Shown here: positions 34,062 to 42,218 of the stretch, in pieces
Numbering within the stretch: the first letter of the stretch is position 1
Layout of the letters: each line of letters begins with the position of its first letter
Origin: Pseudonocardia broussonetiae
Lineage (GTDB): Bacteria > Actinomycetota > Actinomycetes > Mycobacteriales > Pseudonocardiaceae
NCBI RefSeq assembly: GCF_013155125.1
Contig: NZ_CP053564.1
Location: 2,053,501-2,117,500 of the forward strand
DNA: 64,000 nucleotides
Direction: 5' to 3'
Position numbers and translations under genes: made by a program
Notes under the pieces: generated by a model
What the model was told of the DNA's origin: nothing
The model's input: only the letters and a program-made list of their open reading frames with translations
Databases searched by the model: none

Positions 34062-34748
34062 ATGACGGTGCCCCGGCCCCGCCTGCTGACGGTGGGGGAG
34101 GCCGCCCGCGCGCTCAGGATGTGCCGCACGACGCTGCTCGCCGCGGAGGAGTCCGGGCTGCTCGTGCCGGTCCGCACGCCGGGCGGGCACCGCCGCTACG
34201 ACCCCGCCGACCTCGACCGCTTCCTGGGGCGCACCCACACCCCCGCCCCGCCCCCGCTCGCTGCGGCGGCGCCGGACGCCGTGCACCTCGGGCCCGCCGT
34301 CCGGGCCGCGATGCGGCCGCTCGTGCAGGCGCTGGAGGCCGACGCCGCCGGGGTCTACCTGGCCGGCGACGAGGGCCTGCTGCGGTTCGGCGGTGCGTTC
34401 GGCGTGCCGCGGTGGCTGGCCGAGCGGCTCGCCGACGCGCCCGCGCCCGAGGAGCTGGTCCGGGCGCACGCCAACCGCCGGTACCGCCTGTTCGACCCGG
34501 CGGACGCCGCGTTCCCCGAGCCCCGCTCCACCGGGCACGCCGTGGCGGTGCCGCTGTGCGCCGACGACGAGCGGTCCGTCGGCGCCCTGTTCGTCGTCAC
34601 CCGGTCCGAGCGCGGCCTGCCGCCGGCCGAGCTGCGGATCGTCGAGGCGTTCGGCCGGATCGTCGCCTCCCTGGTGGCGGCGCAGCTCCGCGTCGCCGAC
34701 CTGGAGCGGCGGCTCGCGCGGATCGCCGCGGTGGCGGCGGGGAGCTGA
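34062..34748 (+). CDS. MerR/BldC-type HTH regulator with GAF-like sensor domain
   Basis: In this 228-residue protein, residues 8-55 form a MerR-family DNA-binding fold (LLTVGEAARALRMCRTTLLAAEESGLLVPVRTPGGHRRY). Residues 75-215 look like a GAF domain (HAVAVPLCADDERSVGALFVVTR). It is divergent from the SDR operon, 142 bp away, and is probably its regulator (inference). ATG at 34062. Confidence 0.8.
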   Translation: MTVPRPRLLTVGEAARALRMCRTTLLAAEESGLLVPVRTPGGHRRYDPADLDRFLGRTHTPAPPPLAAAAPDAVHLGPAVRAAMRPLVQALEADAAGVYLAGDEGLLRFGGAFGVPRWLAERLADAPAPEELVRAHANRRYRLFDPADAAFPEPRSTGHAVAVPLCADDERSVGALFVVTRSERGLPPAELRIVEAFGRIVASLVAAQLRVADLERRLARIAAVAAGS

Positions 34749-34770
34749 CCGGCGGCGCACGGACCGTCCC

Positions 34771-35364
34771 TCAGGCCAGCGCCGCCCGCACGATGGCCCG
34801 GCCGTTGTCGTGCATCAGCCCCACCGCGTCCTCGCGCTCCAGTCCCGCGACGTCGACCAGCCACACGAACGCCTCGATCCCGGTGGCGGACCGGACGGCG
34901 ACGGCGGTGCGCGTGAGGTCGACGTCGGGACGGGACTCCGCGAGCGGGGCCAGCGCGTCGAGGATCCAGCCGATCACCCGGCCGCGCCGCAGGACCGGGC
35001 CCGTGGGGTCGGCTCCCGGCTCGAGCGACAGGCGCAGGCCGGCACGCAGCTGCGGCTCCCAGTCCAGGACGATCCGGCCGGTGGCCTCGAGGACGAGGTC
35101 GAGGCGCTTCTCCGGGTCGTCCGGGGCGTCGTCGGGCAGCAGGGACGCGCGGTCGATCTCCGGGTGCGCGGCGGCGACGAGCGCGCGCTGGTTGGGGAAG
35201 TAGCGGTAGGCCGTGGTGCGCGAGACGTCCGCCGCCTGCGCGGCCTCCTCGACGGTCGGCGTCGTGCCGTCGGCGAGCAGCGCCCGGGCGGCGTCGACCA
35301 GCGCGGAGCGGGTGCGGGCCTTCTGGCTGCGGCGTCCGGACTGCTCGTAGGGGATTGCCATCAC
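34771..35364 (-). CDS. TetR/AcrR-family regulator
   Basis: This 197-residue protein has an N-terminal TetR helix-turn-helix (ARALLADGTTPTVEEAAQAADVSRTTAYRYFPNQRALVAAAH, residues 24-66). The C-terminal ligand domain is not assignable. It is divergent from the cupin-like gene across a 70-bp gap that holds a 28-bp palindrome, so it probably represses both genes. Confidence 0.88.
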   Translation of the reverse strand: MMAIPYEQSGRRSQKARTRSALVDAARALLADGTTPTVEEAAQAADVSRTTAYRYFPNQRALVAAAHPEIDRASLLPDDAPDDPEKRLDLVLEATGRIVLDWEPQLRAGLRLSLEPGADPTGPVLRRGRVIGWILDALAPLAESRPDVDLTRTAVAVRSATGIEAFVWLVDVAGLEREDAVGLMHDNGRAIVRAALA

Positions 35365-35384
35365 CGTTCACGGTACCCTACTGT

Positions 35385-35412
35385 CCTTCGTGGTACTCAA
35401 GTACCACGAAGG
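35385..35412. promoter_or_regulatory. 28-bp palindromic TetR operator
   Basis: Two perfect 13-bp arms, CCTTCGTGGTACT and AGTACCACGAAGG, flank a CA spacer. It lies 20 bp upstream of the TetR start and 22 bp upstream of the cupin ATG at 35435. Length and symmetry are typical of TetR-family sites, and the position supports control of both divergent genes. Confidence 0.75.
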
Positions 35413-35434
35413 CGCGAGGCAGAGGAGCACCCCC

Positions 35435-35761
35435 ATGAGCACTGCCGTCAGCACCGACCCGGTGGTCACCGACCCGGAGCTCTACTCCGTGGTCTTCGAG
35501 AACGAGCGCGTGCGCGTGCTGGAGTACCGCGACGGCCCCGGGGACCGCACGTGCGAGCACTCCCACCCCGACATGGTGATCATCCCGCTGGCCACCTTCC
35601 GGCGACGGCTGAGCGTCGGCGGCCGGACGTTCGAGGTGGAGAAGACGGCGCACGAGGCCGGCTGGGTCGACGCCCACACCCACTCCGGGGAGAACATCGG
35701 CGACGGCCCGTCGCACGCGCTGTTCGTCGAGCTCAAAGAAGCGCGTCCGACGTCGCGCTGA
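35435..35761 (+). CDS. Small cupin-like protein
   Basis: This 108-residue single-domain cupin has CEHSHPDMVIIPLATFRRRL (near residue 38) and GWVDAHTHSGENIG with histidines that could bind metal. The start at 35435 is chosen over an in-frame ATG inside the operator, since AGAGGAG precedes it. Its last 29 bp overlap the convergent gene at 35733. It is the likely target of the TetR protein. Function unknown. Confidence 0.75.
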   Translation: MSTAVSTDPVVTDPELYSVVFENERVRVLEYRDGPGDRTCEHSHPDMVIIPLATFRRRLSVGGRTFEVEKTAHEAGWVDAHTHSGENIGDGPSHALFVELKEARPTSR

Positions 35762-36311
35762 CGTAGGGGAGCAGCACGGCGGCGAGCTCCGGGTCGGGCC
35801 GCCCCGCCAGCGCCTCGGACGCCGCCCGCCGCGCCACCCCGGCGAGGAAGTCGGCCACCTGCACCCGGGCGTCGGCCGAGGCCGCGACGAAGCGGACCGG
35901 GCACGGCACGCGGGCGAGCCTCCCGGGCGTCAGCGCGACCTGCCGGTCGTGGACGATCACGACGTCGGCGCCCCACACCGCGACGACGGCCCGCAGCGCC
36001 GGCACGAGCAGGTCCGGATCGGCCCCCGACCGCGCCAGGGCTGTCTTGTCGACCAGGTGCACGTGGGCGTGCCCGAGCACCGGCCCCGCCGGGCCGAACA
36101 GCCACAGCAGGGTGTCCCGGTGCTTGCCGCGCAGCAGGTGGTTGGCCTTGTACTCCTCGGCGGGCGAGCGGATGCGCCGCCGCAGCTCGGCGACGCACCC
36201 GGCCGCCGCGGCGGGCGCGAGGCCCACCCCGGCGTGCGCGAAGACGTCGGTCACGCCGCCGACGAGCCGGACCCCCTCGTACCCCGACTCGTCGCAGGCG
36301 ATCTCGCGCAC
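35733..36311 (-). CDS. Hypothetical protein, DUF3800-like
   Basis: This 192-residue protein starts MREIACDESGYEG, and EEYKANHLLRGKHRDTLLWLF and VHLVDK follow. These are reminiscent of DUF3800 proteins, which have an RNase H-like fold with an initial DES motif. The match is from memory and only moderate. Its 3' end overlaps the cupin gene on the other strand. It is divergent from the oxygenase at 36365. Confidence 0.6.
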   Translation of the reverse strand: MREIACDESGYEGVRLVGGVTDVFAHAGVGLAPAAAAGCVAELRRRIRSPAEEYKANHLLRGKHRDTLLWLFGPAGPVLGHAHVHLVDKTALARSGADPDLLVPALRAVVAVWGADVVIVHDRQVALTPGRLARVPCPVRFVAASADARVQVADFLAGVARRAASEALAGRPDPELAAVLLPYVSATSDALL

Positions 36312-36364
36312 CCGCGCTTCCTACCCCCTCGACCGGGCCGCCGTCGCCGGGTTTGGATGCGTGC

Positions 36365-37171
36365 ATGCTGCTGATCGACGACGCGGTCGACACCGCCACC
36401 CTGGTCGCGCGGGTGCGCCGCGACCTCGCGACCGACGGGTGCTCGGTGGTGCCCGACTTCGCGGGCCCGGAGCTCCGCGACGCGCTGCGCGCCGAGGGGG
36501 TGGCCGCCGCACCGCACGCGTACTACGACGTCGAGACCGTCAACGTCTACAACACCGCGCCCGACCCGTCGCTCCCGCCCGGCCACCCCGCGCACCGCAC
36601 GACCGAGCGCGGCAACGCCTTCGTGGCCCGCGACGCCCTGCCCGCCGGGTCGGTCCTGGAGCGGCTCTACACCGATCCGGCGTTCCTCCGGTTCGTCGCC
36701 GACTGCTTCGGCCTGGAGCGGGTGCACCCGCTCGCCGACCCGCTCTCGGGCCTGGTCCTCAACGTCGTGACGCCCGGGCGCGGCCACCCGTGGCACTTCG
36801 ACACCAACGAGTTCACCGTCAGCCTGCTGACGCAGGAGCCCGACGACGGCGGCGTGTTCGAGTACTGCCCGAACATCCGCACGGCCGGCGCGGAGAACGT
36901 CGACGACGTCCGCGCGGCGCTGGAGGGCCGCTTCCCGTCGCGGCGCCTCGCCCTGCGCCCGGGCGACCTCCAGCTGTTCGCCGGCCGGTACTCGCTGCAC
37001 CGCGTCACGCCCGTGACGGGCGCCACGGCGCGCCACTCCGCGATCTTCGCCTACAGCGAGCGGCCGGGCGTGGTCGGTACGGTCGCCCGGACCCGCCAGC
37101 TGTTCGGCCGGGTCACGCCCGCGCACCGCGCGGCGGAGGCCCGGGTGCGGGTCGACCGGCTCATGGACTGA
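36365..37171 (+). CDS. Fe(II)/2-oxoglutarate oxygenase of the HalD/BesD family with intact HxD facial triad
   Basis: This 268-residue protein resembles the HalD/BesD group (VETVNVYNTAPDPSLPPGHPAHRTTERGN, LYTDPAFLRFVADCFG, WHFDTNEFTVSLL). The iron ligands are H144, D146 and H212. BesD-type halogenases have glycine in place of the aspartate, so this member should hydroxylate, not halogenate. The family acts on free amino acids such as lysine. It is the first gene of a three-gene set with a carnitine acyltransferase-like and a methyltransferase-like protein. ATG at 36365. Confidence 0.8.
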   Translation: MLLIDDAVDTATLVARVRRDLATDGCSVVPDFAGPELRDALRAEGVAAAPHAYYDVETVNVYNTAPDPSLPPGHPAHRTTERGNAFVARDALPAGSVLERLYTDPAFLRFVADCFGLERVHPLADPLSGLVLNVVTPGRGHPWHFDTNEFTVSLLTQEPDDGGVFEYCPNIRTAGAENVDDVRAALEGRFPSRRLALRPGDLQLFAGRYSLHRVTPVTGATARHSAIFAYSERPGVVGTVARTRQLFGRVTPAHRAAEARVRVDRLMD

Positions 37172-37192
37172 GGAAAGACCGAGGACGACGAC

Positions 37193-38938
37193 GTGCCGAC
37201 CTTCGCCCACGAGGACCAGCTGCCCCGGGTCCCCCTGCCGCCGCTGGAGGAGACCGCCGAGCGGTTCCTCGCGTGGAGCGCCCCGCTGCTGAGCGAGCAG
37301 GAGCGCGCCGCCACCGCGGCCGCCGTCGCCGCGCTGCTGGCCCCGGACTCGCCCGCGCACGCCCTGCACGCCGACCTCGTCGCCCACGACGCGCGTCCCG
37401 ACGTCGCCAGCTGGCTCGACGACTTCTGGCGCGACCGCTACCTCGGCCGCCGCGACCGCATCGCGCTCAACGCCAACTTCTTCTTCCTGTTCCAGGACGC
37501 GGGCCCGTGGGGCGAACGGCTCGGGCAGATCGAGCGCGCCGCGCAGCTCACCGCCGCGGCGGTGGCGTTCAAGGCGCGGATCGACGACGAGTCGCTGCCG
37601 GTCGCGCAGCAGCGCGGGCGCCCGCTGTCGATGCACCAGTTCCGCTTCCTGTTCTCCGCCACCCGCATCCCCGGCGACCCCCGCGACACCTCCCGCAACC
37701 CCTACAGCGACGAGTGGCCCGGCCCGTCGCGCGAGCGGCACGTCGTGGTCCTGCACCGCGGCGCGGCGGTGCGCCTGGACGTCATCGACCCCGACGGCCG
37801 CCCGTACACCGCCGAGGAGATCGCGGCCGGGCTGCGCCTGGTGGCGCAGGAGGCGCCCGGTGACGGCGTCGGCGCGCTGACGTCGAAGGCCCGCGCGGAG
37901 TGGGCCGCGAGCCGGGCCGCGCTGCTCGACGCCGGCAACGCCGACGTCCTCGACGAGATCGAGCGGGCGCTGTTCTGCGTCGTGCTCGAGGACGACGCCC
38001 CCGACGACGCGCTCGCCGCGTCCGACCGGCTCCTGCACGGCGACGCCGCGAACCGCTGGTTCGACAAGGCCGTCTCGCTCGTCGTGTTCGCCGACGGGCG
38101 CGCCGGCATCAACGGCGAGCACTGCAACCTCGACGGCACCACGATCGTCGCCTTCCTCGACGAGATCCTCACCGCCGCGCCCACCACCGGCGGCGACGCC
38201 GTGCCCGCCGTGCGCCGGCTCGACTTCGCGCTCGACGACGCCCTGCGCGCCGACGTCGTCGACGCCCGCACCGCGTTCGCCGAGTACGCCGCCGCCACGG
38301 CCACCCGGACGCTCTCGCTCGACTTCGACGCCGAGCGCGCCAAGGCCCTCAAGTGCTCGCCCGACGCGTTCGCGCAGATGGCGTTCCAGCTCGCGCACCG
38401 GCGCGCGAAGGGGCACGTCGGCGCCACCTACGAGTCGATCGCCACCCGCGCGTTCCGGCACGGGCGCACCGAGGCGATGCGGGTCGTCACCCCGGAGGTG
38501 GTGGCGTTCGTCGAGGCGATGGACCAGCCCGACCTCGACGCCCGCCGCGCCGCCTTCCGCGCCGCCGCGGAGGCGCACGTGGCCCGGGCGAAGGAGTGCC
38601 AGGCGGGCCTCGCCCCCGAGCAGCACCTCTGGGAGCTGCAGCTGCGCCAGAAGCGCCAGGGCGGCGGCCAGCCGATGGCGCTGTTCGACTCCCCGGCCTG
38701 GCGGATCGTCCGCGACGACCACCTCAGCACCAGCGCCGTCCCGTCGCCGCTGATCCGGTACTTCGGCTTCGGGTCGACCAGCGAGAAGTGCATCGGCGTC
38801 GGCTACGCGATGATGCCCGACCGCTTCGACCTCTACCTCAGCACGCCGGCCAGCGTCGCCGAGCAGATGGAGGTGTTCGCGCGCGAGCTGCCCGCGGTGG
38901 TCCGGGAGCTGGAGGAGCTGCTGACCGATGGCCGATGA
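37193..38938 (+). CDS. Choline/carnitine O-acyltransferase-family protein
   Basis: This 581-residue protein has the family order: RVPLPPLEETAERFL at the start, GRRDRIALNANFFFLF, the catalytic histidine in GINGEHCNLDGT near residue 306 and the C-terminal YFGFGSTSEKCIGVGYAMMPDRFDLYLST. These enzymes move acyl groups between CoA and carnitine or choline. GTG at 37193 follows GAGGACGACGAC. Bacterial copies are uncommon, and the neighbours suggest action on a modified amino-acid-derived alcohol (inference). Confidence 0.85.
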   Translation: MPTFAHEDQLPRVPLPPLEETAERFLAWSAPLLSEQERAATAAAVAALLAPDSPAHALHADLVAHDARPDVASWLDDFWRDRYLGRRDRIALNANFFFLFQDAGPWGERLGQIERAAQLTAAAVAFKARIDDESLPVAQQRGRPLSMHQFRFLFSATRIPGDPRDTSRNPYSDEWPGPSRERHVVVLHRGAAVRLDVIDPDGRPYTAEEIAAGLRLVAQEAPGDGVGALTSKARAEWAASRAALLDAGNADVLDEIERALFCVVLEDDAPDDALAASDRLLHGDAANRWFDKAVSLVVFADGRAGINGEHCNLDGTTIVAFLDEILTAAPTTGGDAVPAVRRLDFALDDALRADVVDARTAFAEYAAATATRTLSLDFDAERAKALKCSPDAFAQMAFQLAHRRAKGHVGATYESIATRAFRHGRTEAMRVVTPEVVAFVEAMDQPDLDARRAAFRAAAEAHVARAKECQAGLAPEQHLWELQLRQKRQGGGQPMALFDSPAWRIVRDDHLSTSAVPSPLIRYFGFGSTSEKCIGVGYAMMPDRFDLYLSTPASVAEQMEVFARELPAVVRELEELLTDGR

Positions 38939-39719
38939 CGGCGCGCTCACCGGCGAGCGCAAGGCCGACTTCTCCTCGATCTACGACCGGCCCGACCCGC
39001 GCGCGTACTTCACGGCGCTGATCCCGCTGGAGTACCAGGTGCCCGGGCACGCGCTGCCGGTCGTCGAGTCGCTGCTGGAGCGGCACCCGGGCACGGTGCT
39101 CGACGTCTGCTGCTCCTACGGCATCAACGCCACCCTCCTGCGCCACGACGTCGACCACGACGCGCTCGGCGCGCACGCCGCCGACCCCGCGCGGGCCGGG
39201 CTCACGCCCGAGGAGGTGGTCGCGCAGGACCGCGAGTTCTTCGCCGCCCGGCGGCGCGCGCCGGAGCGGCGGGTCCTCGGGCTCGACGCCTCGCGGCCCG
39301 CGATCGACTACGCCCTCGCCACCGGCGTGCTGGCCGCCGGGTGGGCGGAGGACCTGGAGGCGGCCGACCCGTCGCCGTCGCTGGCCGCGGCGCTGGGGGA
39401 GGTCTCGCTCGTCCTGTGCACGGGCGGCGTGGGCTACGTCGGCCCGGCGACGTTCGACCGGATCCTCACCCACGCCCCCGACGCCTGGGTGCTCGCGTTC
39501 GTCCTGCGCGTCTTCCCCTACGACGACGTGGCCCGCGCGCTCGCGGGGCACGGGCTCGTCACCGAGAAGCTGCCCGGGACCCACCGCCAGCGCCGCTTCG
39601 CCGACGACGCGGAGGCCACGGCCGCGCTGCACGACCTGCGGCTGCTGGGGCTGGACCCGGCCGGCCGCGAGGGCGACGGCTGGTTCCACGCGGAGGCCTT
39701 CCTCAGCCGCCCCGCCTGA
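38928..39719 (+). CDS. SAM-dependent methyltransferase-like protein
   Basis: This 263-residue protein has VLDVCCSYGINATLLRHDV near residues 56-74 in the position of the SAM-binding motif and VLGLDASRPAIDYA near 115. DVCCSYG differs from the usual DxGxGxG, so SAM binding may be altered. ATG at 38928 overlaps the acyltransferase 3' end by 11 bp, which shows co-translation. It is the third member of the oxygenase-acyltransferase-methyltransferase set. Confidence 0.75.
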   Translation: MADDGALTGERKADFSSIYDRPDPRAYFTALIPLEYQVPGHALPVVESLLERHPGTVLDVCCSYGINATLLRHDVDHDALGAHAADPARAGLTPEEVVAQDREFFAARRRAPERRVLGLDASRPAIDYALATGVLAAGWAEDLEAADPSPSLAAALGEVSLVLCTGGVGYVGPATFDRILTHAPDAWVLAFVLRVFPYDDVARALAGHGLVTEKLPGTHRQRRFADDAEATAALHDLRLLGLDPAGREGDGWFHAEAFLSRPA

Positions 39720-39802
39720 CCCGTTCCCGGCCCCGCGGACGCCACCGCGAGCGCCTTCCGGCGGCTAGGGTCCTCGCCAGGAGCGGGAGCCGGGAGGTGG
39801 CC

Positions 39803-41098
39803 GTGGACGAAGGCGTCTGCGCGGTCGGATCGGGCGTCGACGTGGCCCGGCACGCCCGCATGCTCGCGCGCGTGCACGACGCGCTGCTCTCCGGCGACCG
39901 GCTGCCCGCCGACCCGCGGGGCATGGTGGCGCGCTCCTGGCGGCGCGTCCGCGCCCACGGCGTCAACCCCGACCTGGGCGACCCGCCCGACCTCATGGGC
40001 GCCGACCAGGTGGAGGCGCGCCGCGCCGCGAGCCCCCTGCAGCGGGTCCTGCCCGAGCTGCGCGCCGCGCTCACCTCGGTGGCCGAGGACGCCCGGCACA
40101 TCATGGTCATCACCGACGCCGACGGCGTGCTGCTCTGGCGCGAGGGCTCCACCGCCGTGCGCCACCGCGCCGACCGGCTGGGCTTCACCGAGGGCGCGAA
40201 CTGGTCGGAGGGCGTGGTCGGCAGCAACGGGATCGGCACCGCGATCGCGGAGGCCACGCCGGTGCAGATGTTCGCCGCCGAGCACTTCGTCCGCAGCCAC
40301 CACGCCTGGACCTGCACCGCCTGCCCGGTGCACGACCCCCGCACCGGCGAGCTGCTGGGCGTCGTCGACGTCAGCGGGCCGGCGGAGACCGTGCACCCGA
40401 CGACCGTCGCGCTCGTCGGCACCGCGGTGAAGCTGGCCGAGGCGAGCCTGTGGCGGGCGCACGAGAGCCGGCTGGAGATGCTGCGCACCGTCGCGGCGCC
40501 GCTGCTGGTCGACCTGCGCGGGCCCGGGCTGGTGGCCGACGAGCACGGCTGGGTCGCCGCCGTCGCCGGGATGCCCGCCGTCGACCGGATCGCCGTGCCC
40601 CGCTCCGGCCACCCGATCGCGATCCACGGCGTGGGCGTCTGCGTCCCGGAGCCCGTGCCGGGCGGCTGGCTGCTGCGCGTCGACCGGGCGGACGGGTCGG
40701 GGCGGGCCCCGATCCGACTGGAGCTCGACCTGTCCCGGCGCCCGCCGCGCGCGACCGTCGACGGCGCCAACCGCTGGGTGCACCCGCTGTCCACGCGGCA
40801 CGCCGAGGTCCTCGTGCTGCTCGCGGACGCGGGCGCGGCGGGGATGGACGCGGGCGCGCTGTCGGCCGCGCTCTACGGCGACCGCGAGCACCTCGTCACC
40901 GTCCGGGCGGAGATGTCGCGGCTGCGCCGCACGCTCGGCGGCCTGCTGCTGGGCCGGCCCTACCGGATCGCGCCCGAGGTCGATGTCGTGGTGGAGCCCG
41001 GCCTCGGCGTCCTGGCCGCGTCGACGGCGCCGGGGATCCGGCGGCTCGCGGCGTGCAACCCGGCTGCAACGGTTGCCCCCGTGCGTCCGACGGGATGA
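39803..41098 (+). CDS. GAF-domain regulator, AcoR-like without sigma-54 domain
   Basis: This 431-residue protein has the N-terminal signaling part of AcoR-type activators (GMVARSWRRVRAHGVNP, ITDADGVLLWREGS, WSEGVVGSNGIGTAI, WTCTACPVHDPRTGELLGVVDVSGP). The central AAA sigma-54 domain is missing. The C-terminus has a winged-helix-like region (ALSAALYGDREHLVTVRAEMSRLRRTLGG). GTG 39803 fits GGGAGG spacing, with 39797 an alternative. It precedes the dehydrogenase and monooxygenase genes and probably controls them. Confidence 0.82.
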   Translation: MDEGVCAVGSGVDVARHARMLARVHDALLSGDRLPADPRGMVARSWRRVRAHGVNPDLGDPPDLMGADQVEARRAASPLQRVLPELRAALTSVAEDARHIMVITDADGVLLWREGSTAVRHRADRLGFTEGANWSEGVVGSNGIGTAIAEATPVQMFAAEHFVRSHHAWTCTACPVHDPRTGELLGVVDVSGPAETVHPTTVALVGTAVKLAEASLWRAHESRLEMLRTVAAPLLVDLRGPGLVADEHGWVAAVAGMPAVDRIAVPRSGHPIAIHGVGVCVPEPVPGGWLLRVDRADGSGRAPIRLELDLSRRPPRATVDGANRWVHPLSTRHAEVLVLLADAGAAGMDAGALSAALYGDREHLVTVRAEMSRLRRTLGGLLLGRPYRIAPEVDVVVEPGLGVLAASTAPGIRRLAACNPAATVAPVRPTG

Positions 41099-41135
41099 GG
41101 TGGGTCACACCGCCGACGGAGGCAGAGGCCCACGC

Positions 41136-42218
41136 ATGAGAGCAGCACGGTTCCACGGTCCGGGGGACATCCGGATCGACGAGGTGCCGGACCCGCAGGT
41201 CGGCCCGGGGCAGGTCGAGGTGAGCGTCGACTGGTGCGGGATCTGCGGCACCGACCTGCACGAGTTCCTGGAAGGGCCGATCTTCATCCCGGCGAAGGGC
41301 TCGCCGCACCCGATCACCGGTGCCGAGGTGCCGGTCGTGATGGGGCACGAGTTCGCGGGCGTGGTCTCCGCGGTCGGCTCCGGCGTCACCGGGGTGCGGG
41401 AGGGCGACCGGGTCGCCGTCGAGCCGTACTACGTGTGCGGCGAGTGCTCGGCGTGCGCGTCCGGGCGCTACAACATCTGCCGCAAGCTCGGGTTCGTGGG
41501 GCTGGCCGGGAACGACGGCGGGTTCGCCGAGCGGTGCGTCGTCGACCAGCGCTGGGTCCACCCCCTGGGCGACCTGCCCACCGACGTCGGCGCGCTCGTC
41601 GAGCCCCTCGCCGTCGGCTACCACGCCGTCCGGCTCTCCGGGATCCGCGAGGGCGGCACCGCCGCGGTGTTCGGATCGGGCCCGATCGGGCTGGTCACGG
41701 CCGCGGTGCTGAAGGCCGCGGGCGCGGAGGTGATCGTGGTCGAGCCGGCCGCGGCGCGGAAGGCGAAGGCCCGCGGCGCGGGCGTCGACGTCGTGCTCGA
41801 CCCGACGGAGACCGACGTCCCCGACGCGATCCGCGACCTCACCGGCGGCGCGGGGGCCGACGTCGCCTTCGAGTGCGCCGGCATCGACCCGGTGCTGGCG
41901 GCCGCCATCGGTTCGGTCCGCCCCGGCGGCACCGTCGTCAACGTGGCGATCTGGGGCCACGTGCCGCGGGTGGCGATGAACGACCTGGTGCTGTCGGAGA
42001 TCACCGTCGTCGGCTCGCTGGCCTACTGCGGCGACCACGCCGACACGATCGCGCTGCTGCGCGACGGGAAGGTCGACGCCGGGCAGTTCATCACCGGCCG
42101 CATCGGCCTGGAGTCCCTCGTCGACGGGGGCTTCCGGGAGCTGATCGACAACAAGGAGGAGAACGTGAAGATCCTCGTCTCCCCGAAGGACATGACCGCA
42201 GGAGAAGGAGCAGCATGA
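41136..42218 (+). CDS. Zinc-dependent alcohol dehydrogenase, butanediol/sorbitol dehydrogenase type
   Basis: This 360-residue MDR protein has catalytic-zinc ligands in DWCGICGTDLHEF and GHEFAGVV, the structural-zinc loop CGECSACASGRYNIC, a VEPLAVGYHAV segment and the Rossmann motif VFGSGPIGLVTA near residue 180. This combination is common in 2,3-butanediol dehydrogenases. ATG at 41136. It overlaps the monooxygenase start (ATGA), so the pair is an operon. Confidence 0.9.
   Translation: MRAARFHGPGDIRIDEVPDPQVGPGQVEVSVDWCGICGTDLHEFLEGPIFIPAKGSPHPITGAEVPVVMGHEFAGVVSAVGSGVTGVREGDRVAVEPYYVCGECSACASGRYNICRKLGFVGLAGNDGGFAERCVVDQRWVHPLGDLPTDVGALVEPLAVGYHAVRLSGIREGGTAAVFGSGPIGLVTAAVLKAAGAEVIVVEPAAARKAKARGAGVDVVLDPTETDVPDAIRDLTGGAGADVAFECAGIDPVLAAAIGSVRPGGTVVNVAIWGHVPRVAMNDLVLSEITVVGSLAYCGDHADTIALLRDGKVDAGQFITGRIGLESLVDGGFRELIDNKEENVKILVSPKDMTAGEGAA

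Noticed and set aside
33920..34177. Long N-terminal extension of the third SDR
   Set aside because: The added residues are not SDR-like, overlap the divergent MerR-type gene and contain a probable promoter region.
36365..37171. Annotation as a radical halogenase
   Set aside because: The aspartate of the facial triad is present (HFD), whereas halogenases of this family have glycine or alanine to leave room for chloride.
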